Both the position numbers and the translations under genes were made by a program. Positions 6,110 through 12,553 of a stretch of 25,782 nucleotides of DNA are shown here, in pieces. The notes under the pieces are model-generated. The model was not told the DNA's origin, did not search any database, and saw only the letters and a program-made list of their open reading frames with translations. Source of the stretch: Methanoregulaceae archaeon (GTDB lineage Archaea; Halobacteriota; Methanomicrobia; Methanomicrobiales; Methanospirillaceae); the NCBI GenBank assembly GCA_013331215.1, contig DUGU01000226.1, positions 1,411 through 27,192 on the forward strand, given 5' to 3'. Position 1 is the stretch's first letter, and each line of letters begins with the position of its first letter.

Positions 6110-7188
6110 GCCTTCGCTCCGTCCTTGCCGACCGGCATTGCGTCGATGCACTTCGCGCACATGATCCGGGAAACGAACAGCATGCTCGTCTTGCGCTGCG
6201 GCTCCGCGACACCGGCGCCGCACTTCTCACAGACGGCGACGATCTCGCCCGTGGGCTTCGGAACCTTCACGGCCGGTTTCGCGACCGCTTTGGGCGAGGC
6301 AGGCGCCTCCGCTGGCGGGAGGGGACGTGCAATCTCTTCCGCCGGGAGGTTCGCGCCGTCCCAAATTGCTTCTTGCTCTTCTTCTGTCGCCGCGACCAGG
6401 GCCCGAGCCGCTTTTTCCTTACAGTCGAGGCACCGCCATCCGACGCCCTCGACCGGGTTGATATAGTTCCGGGGAACGTCGTTGATCGACCGCCCGCACC
6501 CACCGCAGGTGGTCGGATCGCCGCCACTCGGGTCGTGAATCTTCTTCGGCGCGGGCGAAGTGATCGGAGCTTGCGGATTAGTGATCGGAGATCGATGATT
6601 TACCACTTCGGCATTTGTCGAAGTCGCGGGCTTGGGTCGCGGCGGCACGACTTCGGCATCTACCGATGTCGCGCGGTACGCAGACGGCTCCTGCTCCGGC
6701 ATCTCGTCGGGAGTGTAGACGCCGCAGATGTCGAACGCCCGCCTGAGGCAGTGGGCCTCGGCGACCTTGATCGTCATCGTCTGCGGCTTCGACTCCCACA
6801 AATTCTTCTTCGTGTCGTACTCCGACCGCAGGATCTCGACCTCGAACGGATGCGAGCAGTCCTTCCGCCAGATGCGGCACCAGCCGACCTCTTCGCCCTG
6901 GTCGTTTTTCCGGACGCCCGACTGCATCCCGTCGAATTGGTTGGAGCGGTGGGCGATCGCGAGGAACCCGTCGCGCGAGGCATAGATCTGCGCCGGGAGA
7001 TCGGACCGGTTCTTATTTTTGACACACCAGATCTGACGGAGAACGGGGTTGAGCTTGAGCAGCCGTGCCGTCTCGCAGAAAATCTTGAACTCCGGGTCCG
7101 TTGCACCGTTCGCGAACATGTGGCGGACGGTCTGGATGAGTTCGGCGGATTCCCAATCGTTGGCGGTCGTGGTGATGTCGTTTGTCAT
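6106..7188 (-). CDS. RecT/Bet single-strand annealing protein with two zinc ribbons
   Basis: 360 residues from MTNDITTTANDW; ATGA overlap with the ASCH gene fixes the start. Residues ~10-165 form the Bet/RecT core: LLKLNPVLRQIWCVKNK, QIYASRDGFLAIAHRSNQFDG, then KVAEAHCLRRAFDICGVYTPDEM. This family anneals complementary single strands during phage recombination. A low-complexity linker (~166-215) repeats AEVV and PIT units. It is followed by two putative zinc ribbons, C228-x2-C231/C253-x2-C256 and C320-x2-C323/C344-x2-C347, joined by an Ala/Pro/Lys-rich stretch. Typical Bet/RecT proteins end near residue 260-270, so this C-terminus is an extension. No RecE or lambda-type exonuclease is next to it. 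Confidence 0.9.
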   Translation of the reverse strand: MTNDITTTANDWESAELIQTVRHMFANGATDPEFKIFCETARLLKLNPVLRQIWCVKNKNRSDLPAQIYASRDGFLAIAHRSNQFDGMQSGVRKNDQGEEVGWCRIWRKDCSHPFEVEILRSEYDTKKNLWESKPQTMTIKVAEAHCLRRAFDICGVYTPDEMPEQEPSAYRATSVDAEVVPPRPKPATSTNAEVVNHRSPITNPQAPITSPAPKKIHDPSGGDPTTCGGCGRSINDVPRNYINPVEGVGWRCLDCKEKAARALVAATEEEQEAIWDGANLPAEEIARPLPPAEAPASPKAVAKPAVKVPKPTGEIVAVCEKCGAGVAEPQRKTSMLFVSRIMCAKCIDAMPVGKDGAKA

Positions 7189-7484
7189 GGGCACCTCGCG
7201 AAGAAGTGGACGGCGAGATAGTCCTCGCCGGAGACGTCCGGGTATATCGTTTGGAGAGCGGCGGCGCACGATTCGACATCGGCGAACCCCTCGGAGTGGT
7301 GATAGTTGCGGGTAATCTCGCGCGCGCGGACTCTCAGGACGTCAAGAATCCGGAACCGAACCCCGCCGATCTCGAACTCGTCGCCCTGCCAGCCCTTCCG
7401 CTCGCGTCGCGATGTGCAGCACTTCCGGCCGTCAAGGGCCGCCTTCGCCATCTCGTCGTTGAACTTAAGCTCGATCGCTTTCAT
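7185..7484 (-). CDS. ASCH-domain protein
   Basis: 99 residues beginning MKAIELKF. The string ALDGRKCCTSRRERKGWQGD then FEIGGVRFRILDVLRV follows the ASCH/PUA-like layout (a GRKT-R-R element, then a GD turn and beta strands), and HHSEGFADVESC resembles the conserved EGF segment of the family. ASCH domains bind RNA or nucleotides, and some are amidohydrolases acting on modified nucleosides. It sits directly upstream of RecT with an ATGA overlap. Function in the virus is unknown. Confidence 0.75.
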   Translation of the reverse strand: MKAIELKFNDEMAKAALDGRKCCTSRRERKGWQGDEFEIGGVRFRILDVLRVRAREITRNYHHSEGFADVESCAAALQTIYPDVSGEDYLAVHFFARCP

Positions 7485-7843
7485 GCGTGGAGAAGTCTCC
7501 CGGCGGACAGCACCGGAACTGTGATCGAATATTCAGGCGTCAGCCGGCCGAGCGGGATCGACTCCCGGCGCCCCTCGAGGAGCGCGGCGATGTCGGAGCA
7601 CCACACGTGGTAGTGACGGCCCGCGAGCTCGACGTGGAGCGCGTCCTGCGCGATCGTCGCCCGCCCGACGCGGTCGTACAGCGCCGTGGTCACGTCGATC
7701 GGTCGGCGCATCTTCCCGGCGAGCAGGTCCGCGTAATCGTCGCATCGGACCGCGGCCGACCGCTCCGGGGTCTGGAGCAGGAGGCAGCCCCCGAAGGGAC
7801 CGCGCCTGAGCCGGACCGTGCCGGCGATGGTCAGGGGGATCAT
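7481..7843 (-). CDS. hypothetical beta-rich protein
   Basis: 120 residues, MIPLTIAGTVRLRRG start at 7843 in an ATGA overlap. The composition suggests a beta-rich globular fold (TIAGTVRLRRGPFGGCLLLQ, LHVELAGRHYHVWC); no family recognised. It overlaps the ASCH gene by ATGA. Confidence 0.65.
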   Translation of the reverse strand: MIPLTIAGTVRLRRGPFGGCLLLQTPERSAAVRCDDYADLLAGKMRRPIDVTTALYDRVGRATIAQDALHVELAGRHYHVWCSDIAALLEGRRESIPLGRLTPEYSITVPVLSAGRLLHA

Positions 7844-8121
7844 GGCTCATCGTCCTCCTCGAACTCATACCCGTACCCGCTTGCGGGCCACTCTTCGGAG
7901 GCATACACGACCAGGAACACATACGCCATGTCCGCGGCGAGACGATCGGAAGTGTCCTCCAACAGCCCCCACGCTTGACTATATGGCGCAACGAATGCCC
8001 GCCACGCGCCCCACGGGCCGAAGTCGGCAGGGCACCGCTCATCGTTGCCGTGCACCGGTCCGCACTCGAAGAGGCAGACGAGAGGGCAAATGGCGCCCCC
8101 GAACAGATGGGGGCAGATCAT
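7840..8121 (-). CDS. Cys-rich N-terminus small protein
   Basis: 93 residues from MICPHLFGGAICPLVC at 8121; the longer frame upstream is Arg-rich shadow. Five Cys and two His lie within the first 30 residues, suggesting a metal site; a helical middle (LEDTSDRLAADMAYVFLVVY) and an acidic tail (YEFEEDDEP) follow. Acidic tails are common in DNA-mimic or host-protein-binding phage proteins, but that is only a possibility. ATGA overlap at both ends. Confidence 0.65.
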   Translation of the reverse strand: MICPHLFGGAICPLVCLFECGPVHGNDERCPADFGPWGAWRAFVAPYSQAWGLLEDTSDRLAADMAYVFLVVYASEEWPASGYGYEFEEDDEP

Positions 8122-8300
8122 TCCGCCCCCCAGAGCACCGCGCGGACGGCCTGCCGATCGCCGGTATGGTCGCCGCACAGCATCACGGGCGGGAGCGGGC
8201 CTTCGATCCCGTCGGGGTCGACCCACATCCAGTTCTCCTGGACGCGCTCGGCGGGCGATGGCGGACCGGGTTCGTCGCAGACGCCGCAGTCGAGCGTCAT
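8118..8300 (-). CDS. zinc-finger-type microprotein
   Basis: 60 residues from MTLDCGVCDEPG. C5-x2-C8 and a distant LCGDH (C-x2-H) form a likely zinc finger enclosing a Trp/Pro-rich loop (ENWMWVDPDG). The start lies 1 nt after the upstream TGA (TGAAATG), one of the few non-overlapping junctions in the operon. No known family. Confidence 0.65.
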   Translation of the reverse strand: MTLDCGVCDEPGPPSPAERVQENWMWVDPDGIEGPLPPVMLCGDHTGDRQAVRAVLWGAE

Positions 8301-8301
8301 T

Positions 8302-8589
8302 TCAGAACCACTCCGTGTCCACGACCGGCCATCCCGCAGCCTCGATCGAGCGGTCGGTCTCCCCACACGACCCGAACTCGCGGACCTTCGCCGGCCGCCA
8401 CTGGAGGAAGCCGTACCCCTCGTCCCGGTCGCTGCCGTCGTAGGGGCCGAGTCGGAGCTGGCCGTAGAACGATCGCCATGTGTCGTTCGGCAGCGCCCAG
8501 TCCCCGACCGGCGCGACCGCCCGGCGCTCTAACTCTGTGCGGAGTTCCTCGGCCGTGTACTGCCAGAGCCATCCGGATGGCGCGGTCAT
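8302..8589 (-). CDS. hypothetical protein
   Basis: 95 residues from MTAPSGWLWQYTAEEL, ATGA overlap upstream. It is Trp- and acid-rich with a helix-like N-terminus (AEELRTELERRAV); nothing diagnostic. Its stop is 1 nt from the next start. Confidence 0.6.
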   Translation of the reverse strand: MTAPSGWLWQYTAEELRTELERRAVAPVGDWALPNDTWRSFYGQLRLGPYDGSDRDEGYGFLQWRPAKVREFGSCGETDRSIEAAGWPVVDTEWF

Positions 8590-8753
8590 TGCCGGCCTCC
8601 GAGCGTCTGCTGCGGAAGGGGGACGTGGCTGGCCCGATTGGCCAGGGTGCAGGGGCGGCACATCGGGGCGTCGTCGGCGGGATAGTACGTCCGGCCGCAG
8701 CTGACGCAGATGCGCTGCAGGACGGGCCTGGGCGCCTCCTCACTCGTCGACAT
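8586..8753 (-). CDS. zinc-ribbon microprotein
   Basis: 55 residues from MSTSEEAPRPVLQ. A classic ribbon, CVSCGRTYYPADDAPMCRPC, is followed by a basic/aliphatic tail. Zinc ribbons of this size usually bind nucleic acid or a protein partner. The start overlaps the upstream gene by 14 nt. Confidence 0.7.
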   Translation of the reverse strand: MSTSEEAPRPVLQRICVSCGRTYYPADDAPMCRPCTLANRASHVPLPQQTLGGRQ

Positions 8754-9030
8754 CGCACGCCTCCTCTGTTGTATCCAGCGGCGTGACGGCCACCCATGCG
8801 TCCCCCCTCGCGCCCGTTGGTCGAACAAGGAGGGCGCTCAGGCCCTCTTTCGTGACGTACGCGAGGTCGACATACGAGTCCCCGTACCCCCCGGCGGCCC
8901 GCTCCGCGAGAGCGAGAGCCTCTCTGAGATAGTCGGCGCTGAAGGTGCCGACCCGTATCGGATCCTCTGTCGGCACCGTGATCCCGACGTTCGCGTCGGG
9001 CATCACGATCGCCGGCCTGAGATCAGACAT
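8740..9030 (-). CDS. hypothetical protein with a sliding-clamp-like C-terminal pattern
   Basis: 96 residues from MSDLRPAIVMPD. The segment GTFSADYLREALALAE, then SYVDLAYVTKEGLSALLVRP and AWVAVTPLD resembles the last ~60 residues of bacterial DnaN (F-x-x-x-YL-x-x-AL, a strand, ALL-x-RP, a final strand ending in P), but it is far too short for a clamp. This is a weak, by-eye similarity; calling it hypothetical is the safe choice. The start overlaps the HicB-like gene by 8 nt. Confidence 0.6.
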   Translation of the reverse strand: MSDLRPAIVMPDANVGITVPTEDPIRVGTFSADYLREALALAERAAGGYGDSYVDLAYVTKEGLSALLVRPTGARGDAWVAVTPLDTTEEACDVDE

Positions 9031-9400
9031 GGCGGACCACCTCGACGGTTGCCCCACACTCCTCGTTCAGGCGCCGCATCTGGGGCGACTCGACCGCCTC
9101 CTCGAGGAGACGGTTCCTGTGAGGCAGGCCTCCGTCGGCCGTGCCGATGAAGGCGTCGAGCGAGGTCTCCGGCCGGCGGGCCGCGATCGTGAAAGTCGCC
9201 GACATCTCGACGTCTGGGGGGAAGATCACGATCTCGGGGGCCGTGCCGAACATCTCCCGAAGCGTGGCCTCGGTCGCGTCCCGGGCCATGTCGAGCATGC
9301 CCTCGAAGTCTCCGTCGCCCTCGAGGCAGATCCCGAGGTCCTCGCATTCGATGTCCCACGAGCCGTTCTTCGACTCCTTGATCGTGAATTTCGCTTTCAT
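9023..9400 (-). CDS. HicB-like small protein
   Basis: 125 residues. The first ~55 residues (SWDIECEDLGICLEGDGDFE, then LDMARDATEATLREMFG) follow the HicB fold pattern: strand, acidic Gly turn, then a helix of A-x-E. Residues beyond ~60 form a second unassigned region. No HicA toxin-like mRNA interferase is adjacent, so a toxin-antitoxin role is not supported; HicB-like folds also occur alone in phages. AGGAG lies about 7 nt before the ATG, which also overlaps the upstream stop as ATGA. Confidence 0.65.
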   Translation of the reverse strand: MKAKFTIKESKNGSWDIECEDLGICLEGDGDFEGMLDMARDATEATLREMFGTAPEIVIFPPDVEMSATFTIAARRPETSLDAFIGTADGGLPHRNRLLEEAVESPQMRRLNEECGATVEVVRHV

Positions 9401-9960
9401 ATTTCGCTCCTTTCTCGGAGGGTGCCGCTCTTCTTTCGCCGCGGCGTTGCGCCCGGCACGACCTTCGGCTTGGGTGGCTCGACGAGTCGCAGCACAGGGG
9501 CGCCATAGACCGTCTCGCCCGGGATCGCGACCTTCTCGAGATCCTCCTCGGAGAGCACCTTCTCGGCCTCCGTGACTTTGATCTTCACAGAGGCGCAGCG
9601 GGCCAGGTGCTCGGGGAAGAGGCGCACAAACGCGCCGTCGTCGATCGTGCGCGGGGTCCGCCTGGTCGGCACCTCGATCCGAAGCGTCCGGCGATCGTCG
9701 AGGGGCTCGGGCGGAGCGTCGGCGGCGACCGCGATCTCGAACATAGCCGTGCGCTTCGCCGTGAGCAGTTCGAGGGCCTCGCGGTACGGGGCGCCGGCCT
9801 CGAGCTCGGCCTCGCGCATCTGCCGGGCGACGTCTTCGATCCGGCCGTCGAGGTCGTAGATCTCTTTCAGGGTCGGGATCACGACGGTCGGCGGTTCGGC
9901 GCTGTCTGGCGGGAGAACTTCGGGCCCGAGTGCGAAGACGGGGTGGAGAGCGGGGGTCAT
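9397..9960 (-). CDS. coiled-coil protein, Gp157/Gam-like possibility
   Basis: 187 residues. The N-terminal 25 residues are Pro-rich, then a long helix (LKEIYDLDGRIEDVARQMRE and onwards to ~75) suggests a coiled coil. A strand-rich middle (RRTLRIEVPTRR) and FVRLFPEHLARCASVKIKVT follow, and the basic C-terminus ends in PRRKKSGTLRERSEI. A coiled coil followed by V-K-I-K-V-T recalls Siphovirus Gp157-type and Gam-like proteins, found near recombinases and blocking host nucleases, but I cannot confirm it. ATGA overlaps both ways. Confidence 0.6.
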   Translation of the reverse strand: MTPALHPVFALGPEVLPPDSAEPPTVVIPTLKEIYDLDGRIEDVARQMREAELEAGAPYREALELLTAKRTAMFEIAVAADAPPEPLDDRRTLRIEVPTRRTPRTIDDGAFVRLFPEHLARCASVKIKVTEAEKVLSEEDLEKVAIPGETVYGAPVLRLVEPPKPKVVPGATPRRKKSGTLRERSEI

Positions 9961-10340
9961 GTCAACCTCGCATACCGCTTCTGGTGCTTGGGGATCAGGA
10001 CATTGATGTCCTCGATCAGTTCGGACGCCGCGGCACGGTCGCCCGAGTTCGGCTCCTCCCGGCGTCCATCAACGACGGCCCGCGCCGCGCTGCGAGCGTC
10101 TTTGAGCCGGAGCACCAGGAGCGTCATGGGGCTGTAGATGCAGGTCTCCTCCGGGACGGGGACGACCGCTTCCACGGTCGCCCAGCTCGCGGAGTCGGCC
10201 GCGCCCATCTCCAGGTGCGCGGTCTCGATCCGGTCCCGGACGAGCTCGCCGAGGGCGATGTCGCCGTACCGGCCGCCATGGACGATCCGGACCTGGTAGA
10301 CGGCGAACTGTTCCGAGGCGGCTTTCGTCTCGTCGCTCAT
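9957..10340 (-). CDS. hypothetical protein
   Basis: 127 residues, MSDETKAASEQFAVYQVRI. Mixed alpha/beta with a single Cys and a basic end (PKHQKRYARLT). Not recognised. ATGA overlap at both ends gives good start support. Confidence 0.65.
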   Translation of the reverse strand: MSDETKAASEQFAVYQVRIVHGGRYGDIALGELVRDRIETAHLEMGAADSASWATVEAVVPVPEETCIYSPMTLLVLRLKDARSAARAVVDGRREEPNSGDRAAASELIEDINVLIPKHQKRYARLT

Positions 10341-10840
10341 GCCGCCACCTTCCGGGGCTTTGGGGAGTGGCAGCTGCAGATTGCCTCACCGTCGACGTAC
10401 TGGCCGTCCTCGTCGCACCAGTAGTTGTTGGCGGGCTCGTGCGAGCAGTTCGCACAGGATCGGCACCGCCTGGCCCGCGCGGCCTTCGGGGGCACGACCT
10501 CGCGCGGTTTGAACCGCCCGCCGATGCCGGTTCCCTGGACGGTGCGGATCTTCTGCCACTCGATCCAGGTGATCAGATCGTCGCTGTAGGGACTCGCGAA
10601 GATCCCGGCGGCATTGGCGAGTACGAGCGCAAGCAGGTCCTCACGGGAGATGGCCGGCGCCCGATAGCCGCACGCAGGGCAGTCGAGCCGGTGGTGTGGC
10701 CCGCGTTCGCCCATGAAGAGGACCCGGAGATCGGCCGTCTCGCCGCAGTGGACACACGGGGCGCGGACGAAGTCGGGATCGGAGAGGTCGAACCGCTTGC
10801 CGTCGACCCACACACACGGGTCGCCGAGGGTCGGTTTCAT
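10337..10840 (-). CDS. two-zinc-site small protein
   Basis: 167 residues from MKPTLGDPCVWVDGKRF. A first zinc site (PCVHCGE ... LDCPACGYRAP) sits at ~30-60; a helical region (DLLALVLANAAGIF) follows. A second Cys-rich cluster lies near the C-terminus, ~130-160: CRSCANC, WCDEDG and ICSCHSP. The C-terminal cluster resembles the small zinc microproteins of this operon fused onto a larger body. It may bind nucleic acid; no family name can be given. Confidence 0.65.
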   Translation of the reverse strand: MKPTLGDPCVWVDGKRFDLSDPDFVRAPCVHCGETADLRVLFMGERGPHHRLDCPACGYRAPAISREDLLALVLANAAGIFASPYSDDLITWIEWQKIRTVQGTGIGGRFKPREVVPPKAARARRCRSCANCSHEPANNYWCDEDGQYVDGEAICSCHSPKPRKVAA

Positions 10841-11058
10841 GCTCCGACCTCGGCGCACCGGCACGGGTTCCGCTCGCAGTTCTCGCAGACGATGGCCGCC
10901 TCAACGCGGCGGATGATGTCGTCGAGGTCGACGTCGAGCTGGGCGACCTGGTCGGGGGTCATGACACCCGGGTTCTCGTCGAGGAACCGGAAGACCTTCC
11001 AGTACCACGACTTCCCCGCGTCCACGACCTCGCCGACGGTCGGGTACTGGTCGGTCAT
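10837..11058 (-). CDS. helical microprotein with Cys-rich tail
   Basis: 73 residues: helical N-terminal ~50 residues (YPTVGEVVDAGKSWYWKVFR, then TPDQVAQLDVDLDDIIRRVE) and a terminal Cys motif CENCERNPCRC. It could be a helical body with a small zinc knuckle. ATGA overlaps on both sides. Confidence 0.65.
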   Translation of the reverse strand: MTDQYPTVGEVVDAGKSWYWKVFRFLDENPGVMTPDQVAQLDVDLDDIIRRVEAAIVCENCERNPCRCAEVGA

Positions 11059-11192
11059 GCCGGGGGCCTCCTGTCATACCGTCGGCAGTTGTGCTCGGCG
11101 CCTGGGGGGTTCTCCGCACCGTGGATGTCGCATTGCACCCTGTCCCGTTCCGGGAGATATTTCCCATGTGAGCAGTCCTCGCACGTGGTCAC
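11055..11192 (-). CDS. zinc-type microprotein (CxxC-CxxH-C), paralogue of 4966-5115
   Basis: 45 residues from a GTG at 11190-11192. Ligand pattern C4-x2-C7-x12-C20-x2-H23-x11-C35-x2-YDR, matching the 4966-5115 protein in order and in the final aromatic-D-R. GTGA overlap upstream and ATGA downstream fix the ends; the long upstream extension of this frame is Arg-rich shadow. Confidence 0.7.
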   Translation of the reverse strand: MTTCEDCSHGKYLPERDRVQCDIHGAENPPGAEHNCRRYDRRPPA

Positions 11193-11398
11193 GGCGCTCG
11201 CCTCCGGACCTGGCTGTCCCGCAGCCGGCCGTCCCGGCCGAACGGGGCGGGGTAGGACGCCGTCATCGGCTCGTCTGGCCAGTCGTCTCGTCGCGAGCAG
11301 CCGACGCACTCCTCGGGAGTCGCCATGCAGCCGACGCAGGTGTCCTCGTCCTCGATGTAGCCGGGGACGGGCTCGAGACCGGCGAGGGCCTGCATCAT
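11189..11398 (-). CDS. Cys-rich acidic microprotein
   Basis: 69 residues from MMQALAGLEPVPG. It holds the four-Cys motif TCVGCMATPEECVGCSRRDD in its middle and a basic C-terminus (GRDGRLRDSQVRRRAP). Probable single zinc site with no recognised family. The ATG at 11396-11398 gives an ATGA overlap; a second ATG follows directly. Confidence 0.65.
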   Translation of the reverse strand: MMQALAGLEPVPGYIEDEDTCVGCMATPEECVGCSRRDDWPDEPMTASYPAPFGRDGRLRDSQVRRRAP

Positions 11399-11535
11399 GC
11401 GTCCCTCCGGATCAGGTCGCAGCGCCGCAAGGCCGCGGGCGTGTCTGCCAGAATGCAATCCGACCGAGATCGGCAGCCAGAGCAGCAGTCCTTGGCGCGG
11501 TCACGCTCGAGCGCGCCGAATTCAAGGGGTCCCAT
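11395..11535 (-). CDS. Cys-rich microprotein
   Basis: 46 residues with KDCCSGCRSRSDC and a later RRCDLIRR, five Cys in all, on a basic background. Metal binding is likely, possibly with nucleic acid contact through the Arg residues. The start shares one base with the upstream stop (TGATG at 11533-11537). Confidence 0.65.
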   Translation of the reverse strand: MGPLEFGALERDRAKDCCSGCRSRSDCILADTPAALRRCDLIRRDA

Positions 11536-11915
11536 CAGACGACCCCCAGACGCACGCCGGGCGGCAGCGGGGTCGGCTCGTGGCGCTCCGGCGAGGGAGC
11601 CGGGGGGCGGACAACGTCGATCGGGGTCGTGTCCTCTTTCAGGTAATGCGAGACGACGCGGGCGCCGGCAACCATGACAAGGCCGCACTTTCCGGGGAGA
11701 CTCAGCACGAGCATCCGGCCCGAGTCGCTCCAGGAGGCGCGGCCGACCTTGAACGGTGGGCATCCGGACTGCCAGATGTCGCACTCATTTCCCTCGACGA
11801 TGAGGCCGGGAGCGTCCGCGGCGGCGATGATGTACCGGTTGCCGTCCACGGCCGCTTCGAGGCCATCGCCCTTGCGACGGCTCGACCCGACGGTTTCCCA
11901 CTTCCGCGGGGGCAT
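11535..11915 (-). CDS. hypothetical beta-rich protein
   Basis: 126 residues from MPPRKWETVGSSRRKG. Short strands alternate with turns (NRYIIAAADAPGLIVEG, GRMLVLSLPGKCGLVMVAG) and the C-terminus is Pro-rich. No family recognised. Both junctions are coupled: TGATG upstream and TGATG downstream. Confidence 0.65.
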   Translation of the reverse strand: MPPRKWETVGSSRRKGDGLEAAVDGNRYIIAAADAPGLIVEGNECDIWQSGCPPFKVGRASWSDSGRMLVLSLPGKCGLVMVAGARVVSHYLKEDTTPIDVVRPPAPSPERHEPTPLPPGVRLGVV

Positions 11916-12067
11916 CAGGAGTTCGCCTCCTCGCGGGCGGCGGAGGCCTCGGCGGCGTCGAGCTGGTCGGCGCAGACGTCGAGCACGGCCGGCCGCCACA
12001 CGGGGCGCACGACCACACAGGTGCACGATCCGCATGCCTCGCAGAGATCGGGGTTGGCACACGTCAT
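11915..12067 (-). CDS. Cys-rich microprotein
   Basis: 50 residues. The N-terminus packs five Cys in the first 17 residues (TCANPDLCEACGSCTC), then a strand and an acidic Ala-rich helix. The dense CxxC-x2-C-x-C pattern resembles ferredoxin-like or zinc knuckles; an iron-sulfur site is conceivable in an anaerobe but not shown. ATGA overlap with the upstream gene. Confidence 0.65.
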   Translation of the reverse strand: MTCANPDLCEACGSCTCVVVRPVWRPAVLDVCADQLDAAEASAAREEANS

Positions 12068-12225
12068 GCCGAGATCCTCCCCGAAATGCCGTACTCGTGA
12101 TTGTTTATGGCAGCCGCCAGAAGTGCCGCACCGATAGAGGTATTGCCGGTCGGTGCATACCGAACAGTGGCGATCTCTCCCAGCGTGCAAGCAGCGGGAC
12201 CGCCATCTTCCGTTTTTTTGCTCAT
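12064..12225 (-). CDS. hypothetical microprotein
   Basis: 53 residues, MSKKTEDGGPAACTLGEIAT start, an Ala-rich helix (IGAALLAAAINNHEYG) and a short tail. Too short to classify. ATGA overlaps on both sides place it firmly as the second gene of the operon. Confidence 0.65.
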   Translation of the reverse strand: MSKKTEDGGPAACTLGEIATVRYAPTGNTSIGAALLAAAINNHEYGISGRISA

Positions 12226-12374
12226 GATGTTTCTCTCTCCGCTTTCCGCCGGGCGAGTTCGGCCCGGATCGCGACGCGAACGAATTTCGAGATCGTCTCT
12301 TCCTCGTCGTTCTCGATTGCGCCGATGATCTCGGCGAGGAGATCATCGGAGACCACGACGGTGAGTTTTGCCAT
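12222..12374 (-). CDS. ribbon-helix-helix regulator, first gene of the early operon
   Basis: 50 residues: a strand (MAKLTVVVSD), a first helix (DLLAEIIGAIEND), a turn, and a second helix (TISKFVRVAIRAELARRKAE). This is the size and layout of a CopG/RHH repressor, which binds DNA as a dimer through the N-terminal strands. GGAGG lies 12 nt upstream of the ATG; a nearer ATG at 12385 is out of frame. As the first gene behind its own promoter it probably autoregulates the operon. Confidence 0.8.
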   Translation of the reverse strand: MAKLTVVVSDDLLAEIIGAIENDEEETISKFVRVAIRAELARRKAERETS

Positions 12375-12412
12375 TCTCGTTTCATGCCTCCTTTATCTGA
12401 TTATATAGTGTG

Positions 12413-12553
12413 TTATACGACAGGATAAGGTTTCCTATTTAAAATTCCTGGCGCCAGTGGGTGCTTTCTCCAGCTCTTCGGGTTCGCCTCCAGGGCCGAG
12501 ACCTTCATCTCGGCCGTCTCGACGATGCGGTTCTTCCAGTCCGGTCCTGTCAT
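12413..12553 (-). pseudogene. truncated N-terminus of a ParB-like / DNA methyltransferase gene
   Basis: 46 residues. MTGPDWKNRIVETAEMKVSA then LEANPKSWRKHP is what the very start of phage ParB-domain DNA methyltransferases looks like (a VxxxEL-x-x-NP-x-NWR-x-HP motif). After the HP the sequence changes to PLAPGILNRKPYPVV and stops at TAA 12413-12415, so nothing of the ParB nuclease or methylase domain remains. The start overlaps the upstream zinc-protein stop by ATGA, so the stub is probably still translated. It looks like a deletion scar on whose far side the early-operon promoter now lies. Confidence 0.6.
12436..12444 (-). promoter_or_regulatory. TATA box of the early operon
   Basis: The minus strand reads TTTTAAATA, a near-perfect archaeal TATA box. 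It predicts a start near 12413 and a leader of about 40 nt carrying AAAGGAGG. A second AT-rich box, ACTATATAA near 12401-12409, would instead give a nearly leaderless transcript. The box lies inside the 3' part of the upstream ParB-like remnant. Confidence 0.65.

Noticed and set aside
9023..9400. HicA/HicB toxin-antitoxin pair
   Set aside because: The HicB-like fold is visible but no adjacent small HicA-like frame exists; the neighbours do not have the basic, G-x-H-based HicA pattern.
12404..12417. TATA-GTGTGT-TATA element as an RHH operator
   Set aside because: Only the four-base AT arms are symmetric, so it is indistinguishable from promoter AT-richness without binding data.
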